Part shown: piece after piece, positions 7,208 through 15,452 of the stretch | Layout: each line of letters starts with the position of its first letter | Numbering within the stretch: the first letter of the stretch is position 1 | Virus record (IMG/VR): IMGVR_UViG_3300010153_003776 | Location: 1-38,735 of that record | DNA length: 38,735 nucleotides | Origin: a virus | Reading direction: 5' to 3' (one strand) | Program-made: the position numbers and the translations under genes | Notes under the pieces: generated by a model | Told to the model about the DNA's origin: nothing | Databases searched by the model: none | The model's input: the letters and a program-made list of their open reading frames with translations, nothing else

Positions 7208-8398
7208 ATGCAGTTAATAGATGCTATGAGAGATGCAGTAAGAGGCGCTGGTGGGCGCATATCGGAGGATGATTACATCACTTCGATTATGGACCAACTA
7301 ACCGCCGACGGAGGGTCGCCTGTTGAGCGGTCCATCCGTTCGAATGCGTTCGCCGCAGGGCGAATGAAGCAGGCAGGCGTGACGAGAGTCACCATCGGCG
7401 GAGGCGCTGATGTTGTGAAGGAAGTATGGATTCAGAAGATGGCAGACGACTTGCAGTCGTTCGGAGCCAGCAACGGCTCATCTTCGACCGGCGGTGGTGG
7501 CCACGCGGCTACCATCACAAATGCTACCGGACAGGTTTGGATGGGAATTCCCGTCGCAGACATTTCGACCTTTGACGACAGGACAGCCGCGCTTGTTCCA
7601 AAGACTTCACCCGGGTTCGTTGAGAGCCCCGGCGAGGAACTTGAGGGAATGGCAGACGCATTCATCGAGGGACTTCACATGATATTTGAGGGACCAAAGG
7701 GATGCGGGAAGACCATCGCAGTCGCACAGTTTTGCTTCAACACCCAACTGCCAATGTATAGGTTCAACTGCTCCGAGGGAATAACCGAGGACGACTTGGT
7801 TGGATGCAAAGAGGCAATCGCTGGGAACACAGTATGGGTTGATGGAATCATCCCTCGCTGGGCTCGCACCGGTGGAATCCTTTTCGCTGACGAATTCAAC
7901 GGCGCTTCGCCGTCCGTCATGCTATGGCTACACATGGGAATGGACTCGGGAACTATCCTTCTTCCAACAGGCGAGAAGATTGACCTTCACCCGACTTGCA
8001 GGGTCGTCGCGGCTATCAACCCGCCCGAGGACTACGCTGGGCTTGAGGAACTAAACGAGGCTACTCGTGACCGATACGCTCTCGGACTTGAGTTCGACTA
8101 CCTACCATCGGCAGATGAGCAGAATGTAATCATGGACCAATCCGGCAACTTCGACTCGGGCCTTGCTCGTGAGATAGTCACACTCGCTGGCGACCTTCGC
8201 AGACTCAAGAAGGACGGCTCGCTTGGGAAGGACTGTTCCACTCGTTCACTCGTGCAGGTAATGAAACTTGCAAAGAGGCAGAACCAAACGAAGGCAGTCG
8301 AGAGAGCGCTCATCAGCAAATACGACAGGCACGACAGGGAGAAGGTGCGCACAACAGCACGCGCTCGCCTTTCGAACTTCGGCGTCATCACGGCTTGA
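7208..8398 (+). CDS. MoxR/CobS-type AAA+ ATPase
   Basis: An AAA+ chaperone-like ATPase of the MoxR/CobS/CbbQ group, which usually remodels a protein complex together with a VWA-domain partner. The N-terminal ~125 residues are of unknown fold with a Gly/Ser-rich linker (~86-100). Walker A GPKGCGKT is at 162-169, Walker B LFADE at 225-229, sensor-1 Asn at 271 and candidate Arg fingers at 287/289 (EATRDRY). The VWA partner is encoded at 9512, with an RFC-L-like gene between. CobS-like genes also occur in tailed phages, so cobalamin synthesis is not implied. The gene has its own type B promoter and a ribosome-binding site (GGAG). Confidence 0.9.
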   Translation: MQLIDAMRDAVRGAGGRISEDDYITSIMDQLTADGGSPVERSIRSNAFAAGRMKQAGVTRVTIGGGADVVKEVWIQKMADDLQSFGASNGSSSTGGGGHAATITNATGQVWMGIPVADISTFDDRTAALVPKTSPGFVESPGEELEGMADAFIEGLHMIFEGPKGCGKTIAVAQFCFNTQLPMYRFNCSEGITEDDLVGCKEAIAGNTVWVDGIIPRWARTGGILFADEFNGASPSVMLWLHMGMDSGTILLPTGEKIDLHPTCRVVAAINPPEDYAGLEELNEATRDRYALGLEFDYLPSADEQNVIMDQSGNFDSGLAREIVTLAGDLRRLKKDGSLGKDCSTRSLVQVMKLAKRQNQTKAVERALISKYDRHDREKVRTTARARLSNFGVITA

Positions 8399-8414
8399 GA
8401 TAACCACTACAACA

Positions 8415-8429
8415 CCCCCGGACCGGGGG
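8415..8429 (+). terminator. GC-rich hairpin after the MoxR-type gene
   Basis: CCCCCGGACCGGGGG, a five-base-pair stem (or seven with a one-base loop), starts 17 nt after the stop codon. No T tract follows; instead come more G-rich and C-rich runs (8430-8468) that could extend the structure. A role in termination or RNA stability is inferred. Confidence 0.4.
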
Positions 8430-8476
8430 AGGGGAACCGGGGGAGTTCACTCTCCATCCCCTCTCCCACCGGCGGG

Positions 8477-8489
8477 TTAAATAGGTGGG
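8477..8489 (+). promoter_or_regulatory. Type A promoter of the PIP microprotein and RFC-L-like genes
   Basis: TTAAATAGGTGGG. TTAA begins 29 nt and GGTGGG 22 nt before GTG 8506, exactly the distances at the PolB gene. The geometry points to GTG 8506, and not ATG 8570, as the first start codon of the mRNA. Confidence 0.65.
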
Positions 8490-8505
8490 ATTCTGAGGTT
8501 GGCTT

Positions 8506-8586
8506 GTGCGGCAGACTACTCTTCACGAATTCGGTGCTGAGATAACCGGCGACAGGCAGGCGACACTCCATGAGTGGTGCAACTAA
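8506..8586 (+). CDS. 26-residue microprotein with two PIP-box-like motifs
   Basis: A short ORF starting at GTG 8506. The product reads RQTTLHEF near the N-terminus and RQATLHEW near the C-terminus, 15 residues apart. Both fit the clamp-binding QxxLxx(F/W) core of the PCNA-interacting peptide. Of the eight codon pairs in the two copies, five differ synonymously (CGG/AGG, ACT/ACA, CTT/CTC, CAC/CAT, GAA/GAG), two encode similar residues and one is identical. This pattern suggests selection on the protein. The ORF overlaps ATG 8570 of the RFC-L-like gene in another frame, so the two are likely translationally coupled. A frameshift fusing the peptide to the N-terminus of that protein is an alternative. 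PCNA binding is inference. Confidence 0.6.
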   Translation: MRQTTLHEFGAEITGDRQATLHEWCN

Positions 8587-9427
8587 TCTCTATGGTCGAA
8601 AGGCCGATTGGGACCCGCTGAAATCTTGGCTTGAAGCATGGAACAGCGGGAGCAGGCCCGAAGTCTATCCCTTCATCATCATAGGTGAATCCGGCTGGGG
8701 CAAATCCACTCTCGCGCATCGCATGAGTGAGGCCGTAGGCATGGCCCCGACTGCCAGCGACGGCGGGTTCCGAGATGGAAAACAATTACAGAAATGGTTC
8801 GGCCAAGTTCGAAGTAGGTCGTTCACCAACGAGATGCGCGTCGGGATTCTTGACGATGCGTCATTCCTTTCGTCCGCTGAGTGGAAACTTGTCGGCGAGC
8901 AGGTGAAGTTGAAGGCGTTCCCAATGGTCGTGTGCGTTCAGACCGACGCCGATATTCCTTGGCCAATTCGAAAGGGCGCGAGCATTCTCAAACTTGAGCA
9001 ACCGAAGCCGGAGTATCTTCATAGATTCTTAGAGACTATTGAGCCCGATAGGTCGGACCTTTGGACCATAGCGAATCTTGCGTCAAGTTTTCGACAGGCA
9101 GAACTGATTCTCAAAACGACACCCGAAGGATTCGTGGACAAGTTTGCGGACTCGTTCCAACAACGCATTCCATCTCGGACTCGTCATGCAGAAGTCGTCG
9201 CCATCTTGCAAGGCAAATACCCCGACACGAATTTCACTTCTCATCCTCTCGCAATTTTGCAGGCCGCGAATCACAATCATGCGGACCCGGAACAAGTCTC
9301 GGAAGCAATCGTCCTCCACGGAATGTCGTGGAAGACGGACCTATTGGAACCAATAGCCCGAGGATATTTGGTGAATCTCAGAACAAAAACTTGGGCTCGT
9401 CCTCCATTCAGAAAATTGAGAAGGTGA
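8570..9427 (+). CDS. RFC large-subunit-like AAA+ ATPase
   Basis: 285 residues. The N-terminus YGRKADWDPLKSWLEAW followed by IIIGESGWGKST resembles the opening of archaeal RFC-L (LKxWLExW, then Walker A). Walker A is G39-x4-G44-K45-S46 and Walker B ILDD at 93-96. The rest is consistent with lid and helical domains but is shorter than cellular RFC-L (usually over 400 residues) and lacks its C-terminal PIP tail; the upstream microprotein may supply that function. With the RFC small subunit at 2524 it could form a viral clamp loader. Another AAA+ role tied to the flanking MoxR and VWA genes is possible. It is translated from within the end of the microprotein ORF. Confidence 0.72.
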   Translation: MSGATNLYGRKADWDPLKSWLEAWNSGSRPEVYPFIIIGESGWGKSTLAHRMSEAVGMAPTASDGGFRDGKQLQKWFGQVRSRSFTNEMRVGILDDASFLSSAEWKLVGEQVKLKAFPMVVCVQTDADIPWPIRKGASILKLEQPKPEYLHRFLETIEPDRSDLWTIANLASSFRQAELILKTTPEGFVDKFADSFQQRIPSRTRHAEVVAILQGKYPDTNFTSHPLAILQAANHNHADPEQVSEAIVLHGMSWKTDLLEPIARGYLVNLRTKTWARPPFRKLRR

Positions 9428-9438
9428 ATATATTGAGG

Positions 9439-9489
9439 GACCGGAACATTAATAAGGAAGGACGGAGTGGCTTAGACCGTAGGGTATAG
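9439..9489 (+). promoter_or_regulatory. Type B promoter and leader of the VWA gene
   Basis: The same BRE/TATA block (9439-9455) and the same 22-nt block (9468-9489) as at 7110-7160, with identical spacing. The shared sequence suggests that the two partner genes are expressed in parallel. Confidence 0.7.
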
Positions 9490-9511
9490 CCCGACACCGG
9501 AGATGCGAGAC

Positions 9512-11704
9512 ATGGAGCAGATGATAGAGACACGAAAGGCCGATGACGCCGCTATGGATAGGGCGCTTGGCCGAAGAATGCTACACATCGGACGCATCAT
9601 GGCAACCGATTCACACGGAATGGGAACGAGAGTCAAGACCGTCACAATCGACACCGACGGACGGGCTTGCACTGATGGCGAGAATGTTTGGATTCCTTCC
9701 AGCATGGGGAAGACCCCGGAGCAGAATTTGATAATGCAAGAAGCAGTTCTCGCTCACGAGATTGCTGGCCACCACCGATACACGGACTTCACAGTTTGGA
9801 ACAACGAGGTCGTGAAGAAAATCAAGAACGGGACCGAGGACCCACTACTTCACCAATTCGTGAACTGCCTTGAGGACTCCCGAATCAATCACCTACTTTC
9901 ACAGGACTTCCCGGGTAGTGGGAAGAGAATGGACTACACTCACGCAGTCTTCATGGCCCGCCATAAGGCTCACACCACTGACCTATCTCCGCAGAAGCAA
10001 CAGGCGATGGTCGCTATGATGAGCGAGACAATCGCGCACGAGGCACATTGGTTCACCACGCCCGAGGTCGTCGCTTGGATGGACGAGAACAGGGCGCTCA
10101 TGCAGAACGCTTGCAGTCAGCCCGACACCCGTGGAGTTGTGAAGCAGGCAAAGAGAGTTCTCGCTTCTTTCAGAAAGGCATTCCCCGAGGAAGAGATGGA
10201 CCCTAACATGAACGGTGGCTACGACGGCAACGGCGGAGACAACGCTGAGGGAACCTCGGCCGAGATGGAGTCTCAGTCCGACATAGAGAGAGCGGCACAG
10301 GCCCAGCAACAGAACGGTGGAGAGCCCGAGAAGGTATCGAAGAACCGGTTCAACGACAAGAAGCAGAAACTTGAGAAGTCCCTTGACGAGCAGAAGGAGA
10401 ACCAACAGGGAGACAGTTCCCCCGGTGGCGAATCCAGCGATGCTGAGGGTGATGACCCGGATGGTGGACTTGGCGGCGACGAGGACGGCGAGGCTGACGG
10501 CGATGCAGAAGGTGGCATGGGCGGCGATGGCGACGGCGGCGAAGAAGCAGACGGAGCAGGCTCCGAATGTGATGGCGCGGCTGACGGCGAAGGCGACGGT
10601 GACGGTGGCGAATCCAGCGACGGCGAGGCCGACGGACAGGGCGACGAGAGCGACGCCAACAACGACGGCGAGGACGGATGCGGCGGCGAGGACTTCAATC
10701 CATTCGGCGACGCTGAGAACATGGATGACTTCACAGAACTTTGGGCAGACCTACAGGGCGACGCCCGGGCTTCGCTTGACTCGATGGACAGGGAGGCTCT
10801 TGACGAGCAAATCCACCACGAGGAAGATATGCAAAGGGCGCTTGACGAAGTGGAACACGAGAGAATATCCGTGGAGGGTCACTCCTTGGAAATCGTGGCT
10901 GGCGCAACCGATATGTTCCAATACGACTACGAACACAATTCTCATCAACTCATCAACGGCAACGAGAGATACAACGGAGTCAAGGAAGAGAACAGGTCCG
11001 GCATTCAGAACTTGGTGAACGAAATCAAGAGACAACTCAAAGGACGAAACTCCCGCATGGAGCGTGGACTCAAGAGAGGCCGCGTGACCAACAAGGACAT
11101 TTGGAAGGTGAACCAAACCGGAGCGAAGATGTTCCAGCGAAGAGCCATCCCGAAGAAGGTGGACGCTTCCGCAATCATCCTCATTGACTCGTCCGGTTCG
11201 ATGGGCGGCAGAAAGTCGGCTTGCGCGGCAGACGCGGCAGTCGTCTTCTCCGAGGTAATGCACGCAGTCGGTGTGGACTACGAGGTCATCGACTTTTGCA
11301 CCGGCCGAGGAACTACCATGAGAGTTCGAAAGGCGCTTGACTCCACACTCGGCGAGACTGAAAAGGCAGTCATCTCCAACCCAACTTCCGGAGGATGCAA
11401 CGCTGACGGATATGCGGTTCAGTGGTGCTTAGACAGGCTCCGAACACGACAGGGCGCGAAGATGCTCTTCGTCCTCTCGGACGGTCAGCCAACTGACGGC
11501 GGACCCGGTGGAATGCACGCAGGCGAATGGCTCAGAAAGGTCGTCGGCAACGCTGGAAAAGATGTGGCGCTTGCTGGCGTGGGCATTCAATCCGATGCAG
11601 TCACTTCCTACTACGACAATTGTATAGTCGTCAATGATGCCCGAGAACTTGCTGGAAAAATGCTTCCGGTGATGAGGGGAATGCTAAACAAAATCGTGGT
11701 CTGA
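9512..11704 (+). CDS. CobT-like VWA protein with HExxGHH metalloprotease-like N-terminus
   Basis: About 730 residues, numbered here from ATG 9503. The N-terminal part has HEIAGHH (85-91) followed by NCLEDSRI (~121-128), as in phage and CobT-like VWA proteins with a zinc-protease-like motif. Residues ~225-410 are an extreme Gly/Asp/Glu linker. The C-terminal VWA domain carries the MIDAS motif DSSGS (562-566) and LSDGQPTDGG further on. It is probably the partner of the MoxR-type ATPase at 7208, as CobS pairs with CobT. Metal chelation, proteolysis and assembly or disassembly of a complex all remain possible. ATG 9512 is preferred because GGAG lies 9 nt upstream; ATG 9503 is in frame. Confidence 0.87.
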   Translation: MEQMIETRKADDAAMDRALGRRMLHIGRIMATDSHGMGTRVKTVTIDTDGRACTDGENVWIPSSMGKTPEQNLIMQEAVLAHEIAGHHRYTDFTVWNNEVVKKIKNGTEDPLLHQFVNCLEDSRINHLLSQDFPGSGKRMDYTHAVFMARHKAHTTDLSPQKQQAMVAMMSETIAHEAHWFTTPEVVAWMDENRALMQNACSQPDTRGVVKQAKRVLASFRKAFPEEEMDPNMNGGYDGNGGDNAEGTSAEMESQSDIERAAQAQQQNGGEPEKVSKNRFNDKKQKLEKSLDEQKENQQGDSSPGGESSDAEGDDPDGGLGGDEDGEADGDAEGGMGGDGDGGEEADGAGSECDGAADGEGDGDGGESSDGEADGQGDESDANNDGEDGCGGEDFNPFGDAENMDDFTELWADLQGDARASLDSMDREALDEQIHHEEDMQRALDEVEHERISVEGHSLEIVAGATDMFQYDYEHNSHQLINGNERYNGVKEENRSGIQNLVNEIKRQLKGRNSRMERGLKRGRVTNKDIWKVNQTGAKMFQRRAIPKKVDASAIILIDSSGSMGGRKSACAADAAVVFSEVMHAVGVDYEVIDFCTGRGTTMRVRKALDSTLGETEKAVISNPTSGGCNADGYAVQWCLDRLRTRQGAKMLFVLSDGQPTDGGPGGMHAGEWLRKVVGNAGKDVALAGVGIQSDAVTSYYDNCIVVNDARELAGKMLPVMRGMLNKIVV

Positions 11705-11705
11705 A

Positions 11706-12023
11706 ATGTTAGTGAATGGAATTGGTGAGGAAATTCCCGAAGAGGGAACTGAGCGTCAGACGAAGTGCTGTCTATGCTCCGGGCCGTTGGGTCCGATTGC
11801 GCTTGATGGCCATAATCCGGCTCCGCTTGCTCGGATGCCCGACAAATGTTGTGATGATTGCAACATGACGAAGGTAATGCCAGCGAGATTTTCCAATTAT
11901 CAAAAACACTTGCCCTACACACCTCCCCATTCAACCGACAGCACGCTAAAATGGATGAGGTCGAATTGGCCGAAGGATTCGAAAAAGGCCGAGCAGTATA
12001 ACCCCCAATGGAGGAATTCGTAA
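11706..12023 (+). CDS. Zinc-finger protein
   Basis: 105 residues. The N-terminal half contains CCLC (21-24), then GHNPAP, then CCDDCN (48-53), the CxxC...GHN...CCDxCN pattern of a small zinc-binding family common in tailed phages, function unknown. The C-terminal half is polar. It starts one nucleotide after the VWA stop codon, and its TAA overlaps the next start as TAATG, so it belongs to the VWA operon. Confidence 0.75.
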   Translation: MLVNGIGEEIPEEGTERQTKCCLCSGPLGPIALDGHNPAPLARMPDKCCDDCNMTKVMPARFSNYQKHLPYTPPHSTDSTLKWMRSNWPKDSKKAEQYNPQWRNS

Positions 12024-13861
12024 TGTGGTCCACAGTGAATATGACTCGTGATATGAAGGCGGATAGAACCGCGTTCAACCGGGCTCACAATGCTCAGTTC
12101 TCAGCGTTCAACACGGCTTCGGGAACTCTCACTCAACTACTCAAATACGACCAAGACTTCGGACTTGGAATTTTTCCACGCGCTTCGACCGACCCAAATA
12201 CTTGGCGAAATATCACACGAGAGAACAAGGAACTGAACGCAGAAGTTCTGAGTCTATGCAGGTCAATAGTTCCGGAGTTCCGTGATAGCGTTCGCAAAAA
12301 AGGAAAATTCGGGAACGCTACGGAATGGCTCGCCACCCTTGCAAAGTTAGAATCCGATTGCCAGCGCACGAACTCCCTTGCTCAATTTCCTCACTACAAC
12401 AGATGGAAGAAGGCAGGTGCGCTTGATGGCTCATTCATCGTCCATGTGCTGTCTCAGCATCAGAAGAACATGGCGAAAATTACGGGTGCGCTGACGAGGA
12501 ACGCTTCGGGAGGCGGCTTGAATGGCAAACCTTGGCCGGAGTTGGGTGAAGGCAAATTCACTTGCCCGCTCATTCTCACGAGTTCGATGTTCGATACCCC
12601 AGCAGGGAAGAAGGCAAACTTCCCTAACGGAATAGGCCCGCGCTGGCAAATGATAGTTGATGAGATTACTCGTCATCCCGACAAATGGGAGTCGGGCTAC
12701 ATGGCGGCGGCAGTCACCAACACATTCCCACAGGGATTCACAAATTCAATTCCATTCGAGAACGGCGACCACGGCATCTATGAGGTATGGAGAGTTGTGA
12801 GGGGGCAAACCTCAGTCACCGATAAGCGAGATGTTTTGATGGTCCGGGTTGGTTTTTCGAACGGGCTCTATTTCGATAACGCAGATTATACAGACTCGGC
12901 TTCGGGTTCGACTCATCACCAAATTCAGAAAATTGGAATGGGCCGAAGGATGCACGGAACCAAGAGAACAAACTTGCTGACTCCCGATAAGCACGGTCGA
13001 GAGATGTGGGAATATAATGATTGCAACATGGACTTCGATACGAACGGTGTGAATAAGGATTGGATGCCCACAGGAAATCAGCAGGCTCAGTTCCTCGCTA
13101 ACAGTCCCGGCAACGAAGGACTCCACATATTCAGACTTCAACCAAACTTGGTCGAGATGCAAACCAAGAATCAGAATCCAATGGCGCTCAAAGCGAACTT
13201 CATCAAGGTCGGTGACTACATCGTTCTCATCAGCGCTACATCTCGGAACCACGCCCAGCAACGACTCCACGAAGAGAACATGAGAATCAAGACCGTCCCG
13301 TCCAGCACGAACGGGAATGTTCACGACTTCGTTATCACTTCCCCACGGGTGGGTTCGTTCCTTCATCTTCCGCAGATGCGGGTTGCGCTTGGACGACCCT
13401 ATCATCCCGAGCATGGAAAATATACAAAAACAGAATTCCCCTTTTCGTCACAAAAAGCAAAGGAGGCAATCGGCAATCCGAAGAAAGGAAAAGTCCGAAT
13501 GTTCGAACCGATGACCGCGACAGAACTTTTGACTATGGTGATGGGAATGCAGACAGCAACAAATGAAGGTGAAATAATGGAAGCAGAAACGATGGAAGAA
13601 CAGAAAGCGACGGAATTTATTCCGACATGGAAAGACAACAGACCGAAGAAGACCATCAGCAAGACGAAGGGAACTCCCTTCTTCACTGATGTTATTCGGT
13701 GCGTGGTGTGCAACGGACGGAACCTCGTTCGACTACCAAAAACACCACCCTATGAGAATGTGGAATGCGCCCACTGTGGCGCACCCGAAGGGGTTATAAC
13801 CATCCACTTGAACTCAGAATCCCCGGGAGTTGAGATAGCGGAACCGCAACCATTCCGCTGA
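12023..13861 (+). CDS. Hypothetical 612-aa protein with C-terminal zinc ribbon
   Basis: Not recognised. The first ~160 residues look helical; the middle (~170-470) appears mixed and rich in aromatic, Asn and Gly residues, with several Asp/His positions but no motif I can name. A Glu/Met-rich linker leads to a C-terminal zinc ribbon, CVVC ... CAHC (~565-590). It follows the MoxR/VWA genes and may be part of that system or its substrate. The start is set at ATG 12023 because GGAGG (12010-12014) is 8 nt upstream and TAATG links it to the preceding gene; ATG 12008 is in frame and would add five residues. Confidence 0.75.
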   Translation: MWSTVNMTRDMKADRTAFNRAHNAQFSAFNTASGTLTQLLKYDQDFGLGIFPRASTDPNTWRNITRENKELNAEVLSLCRSIVPEFRDSVRKKGKFGNATEWLATLAKLESDCQRTNSLAQFPHYNRWKKAGALDGSFIVHVLSQHQKNMAKITGALTRNASGGGLNGKPWPELGEGKFTCPLILTSSMFDTPAGKKANFPNGIGPRWQMIVDEITRHPDKWESGYMAAAVTNTFPQGFTNSIPFENGDHGIYEVWRVVRGQTSVTDKRDVLMVRVGFSNGLYFDNADYTDSASGSTHHQIQKIGMGRRMHGTKRTNLLTPDKHGREMWEYNDCNMDFDTNGVNKDWMPTGNQQAQFLANSPGNEGLHIFRLQPNLVEMQTKNQNPMALKANFIKVGDYIVLISATSRNHAQQRLHEENMRIKTVPSSTNGNVHDFVITSPRVGSFLHLPQMRVALGRPYHPEHGKYTKTEFPFSSQKAKEAIGNPKKGKVRMFEPMTATELLTMVMGMQTATNEGEIMEAETMEEQKATEFIPTWKDNRPKKTISKTKGTPFFTDVIRCVVCNGRNLVRLPKTPPYENVECAHCGAPEGVITIHLNSESPGVEIAEPQPFR

Positions 13862-13878
13862 TACAGGAGGAAAATGAT

Positions 13879-14352
13879 ATGGCAAAAAAGATACCCAAAC
13901 AATTGAGGAAGAGCATAATGAAGGCTCTCGTGAACACGAGTGAGCCGCTGACCGCAACGAACATCTCGGAGCGATTAGAGAACGACCCGGACTTGCCCAT
14001 GAGCATGAAGATGCCACCACGGAAGTTCACATTCACGATGAAGAAGTTCGCCCGAGAGGTTGGACTCATCAATCAGAATATCCTGTCCACGAACGGCTTG
14101 AGCCGACACGGCACGCCGAGGGTGAGAGTTGGCTATTCGCTACCGAGGACCGTCACCCTTGCAGAAGCAGTCGAGGCCGCTGGTGTAGTGGAGAAGTCCA
14201 CGACAGGGAAGAGGATTCTCACAATCAAACTTGACGAAGAGACAGCGAGAATTTTGGAGGCGACTTACGAAGGCACGCTCCAAGAGATAGTCGAGAGACT
14301 ATGCTTCATCGAACTTGAAGAAGCAGATGATGAAGAGTTCCCAACACCTTGA
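13879..14352 (+). CDS. Possible winged-helix protein with acidic tail
   Basis: 157 residues. The first ~70 contain helices with LTATNISERLE and KFTFTMKKFAREVGLI, which read like a winged-helix DNA-binding fold. The C-terminal half (~95-150) contains LTIKLDEETARILE and ends in a run of acidic residues. It may be a regulator or DNA-bridging protein. GGAGG at 13866-13870 gives a good site for ATG 13879. It lies in the same direction as the upstream 612-aa gene with a 17-nt gap. Confidence 0.68.
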   Translation: MAKKIPKQLRKSIMKALVNTSEPLTATNISERLENDPDLPMSMKMPPRKFTFTMKKFAREVGLINQNILSTNGLSRHGTPRVRVGYSLPRTVTLAEAVEAAGVVEKSTTGKRILTIKLDEETARILEATYEGTLQEIVERLCFIELEEADDEEFPTP

Positions 14353-14394
14353 CGGGTTCCATGCCCCAACCTCAAGAACCATAGGCAATCGCGT

Positions 14395-14940
14395 TTGGTT
14401 GTGAGTCGGTCGAGGCGCGTGACGGGTTCCTATTTGCAATTCCGCGACTACATCACGGCGTCAGACATTGAGACAATAATCGAACTCGGGAGCCGGGACG
14501 GCAAGGACGCCGTTCTTCTTCGTGATTCATTCGACGCGCAAGTTTTTTCATTCGACGGCAATCCAAACCAAGTTCGACTATGCCAACAATACCTCACTGA
14601 CCAAGCCGAAATTCAGTTCGTGCCGATGGACGCCGGAGAGGCGACCGACGCAGAAATCCCTCGCGTGCGCATAGACGAATGGTGTGAAGAGAACGGCGTC
14701 AAGCCCGACCTCATTTGCATGGACATTCAAGGGTCAGAAATGTCCGCCCTTCGTGGATGCGGCAAACTTCTCAAACACACTCGCCACATAATCTCCCAAG
14801 TTCAATTCAGCCGACTCAACGATACGGAAGTCATTCATTCTGATATTGAGGAATTTCTGAAACCCTTCGAGTTCGTTGAAGCCGCGGCTATTGGCGTCAA
14901 TAGTCACGAAGGAGTCAGTCTGTATTCTCGGAAGTGGTGA
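14395..14940 (+). CDS. FkbM-like SAM-dependent methyltransferase
   Basis: Up to 181 residues. IIELGSRDGKDA (~27-38) is the SAM-binding motif I, FSFDGNPNQV (~51-60) matches the FkbM motif that contacts the ribose, and LICMDIQGSEMSALRGCG (~106-123) is the typical FkbM mid-region. The family O-methylates sugars and small molecules, so a role in modifying glycans, perhaps those added by the glycosyltransferases of this virus, is plausible. No ATG is in frame: TTG 14395, GTG 14401 and GTG 14419 are candidates, and no ribosome-binding site or promoter decides between them. The frame is open back to the preceding stop. Confidence 0.82.
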   Translation: MVVSRSRRVTGSYLQFRDYITASDIETIIELGSRDGKDAVLLRDSFDAQVFSFDGNPNQVRLCQQYLTDQAEIQFVPMDAGEATDAEIPRVRIDEWCEENGVKPDLICMDIQGSEMSALRGCGKLLKHTRHIISQVQFSRLNDTEVIHSDIEEFLKPFEFVEAAAIGVNSHEGVSLYSRKW

Positions 14941-14970
14941 AAAACTTGCGCGACGCCAGCAAGGGATTTC

Positions 14971-14980
14971 GTGAATAACC
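14971..14980 (+). promoter_or_regulatory. TATA box before the membrane-anchored protein gene
   Basis: GTGAATAACC, centred about 25-27 nt before GTG 15000; a near-identical TCAATAACCCGG lies at the same distance before ATG 34745. It suggests another leaderless gene. Confidence 0.5.
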
Positions 14981-14999
14981 CAAAATGTGACCGTTCAGT

Positions 15000-15392
15000 G
15001 TGCGCATAATTCCGGAAGTGCAACCTCAACGACTGTTCGCAATACTGAGCGGGTCGTCGTTGATTGCGGCTTGTGTCTTCGCGTGGGTTCTGACTACGCC
15101 GACAATGGTCATCGTTCCGTGGGATGAGGGTCAGTGCTTTTGGTTGAATGGAACTGTCGAAGATAAGGAAGCCGAATGGAATGATAATGGCGGCGGCATG
15201 AATTACAGATTCCTCGTGAATGGAACAATCGACAACAATACGACATTCAAAGCATTCGTGCTGGGAGACAGAATGGATTACCTATTCGTCCCAATAGGGG
15301 CGCACTTTGAGGGTGAGATTTGCGATACGGTCCCTCTCAGACGGGCCGTGCTGAACGGAACGATACTTTTCATTGAGTGGTTAGGAAATTGA
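15000..15392 (+). CDS. Membrane-anchored protein with N-glycosylation sequons
   Basis: 130 residues. A hydrophobic segment at ~12-39 could be a membrane anchor or uncleaved signal. The remainder is predicted outside the cell (or on the virion surface) and contains N-x-T sequons at Asn 50, 74, 79, 80 and 119. Archaea N-glycosylate this motif, so the protein may be glycosylated. It has Cys 46 and Cys 108, which might form a disulfide. No homology is recognised. It starts at GTG 15000; an in-frame TGA sits just upstream and a TATA-like box lies at about -27. Confidence 0.7.
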   Translation: MRIIPEVQPQRLFAILSGSSLIAACVFAWVLTTPTMVIVPWDEGQCFWLNGTVEDKEAEWNDNGGGMNYRFLVNGTIDNNTTFKAFVLGDRMDYLFVPIGAHFEGEICDTVPLRRAVLNGTILFIEWLGN

Positions 15393-15395
15393 TAG

Positions 15396-15432
15396 ACCGA
15401 AACATTCATAAGTGAACACCCTCTCGCTTAGA
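15396..15432 (+). promoter_or_regulatory. Type B promoter of the 15.45 kb gene
   Basis: ACCGAAACATTCATAAG (15396-15412) is followed by CGCTTAGA starting 29 nt after the first A, the same spacing as at 7110 and 9439. A leader with AAGGAGG precedes TTG 15453. Confidence 0.7.
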
Positions 15433-15452
15433 ACAAGAAGGAGGCGAGAAAA

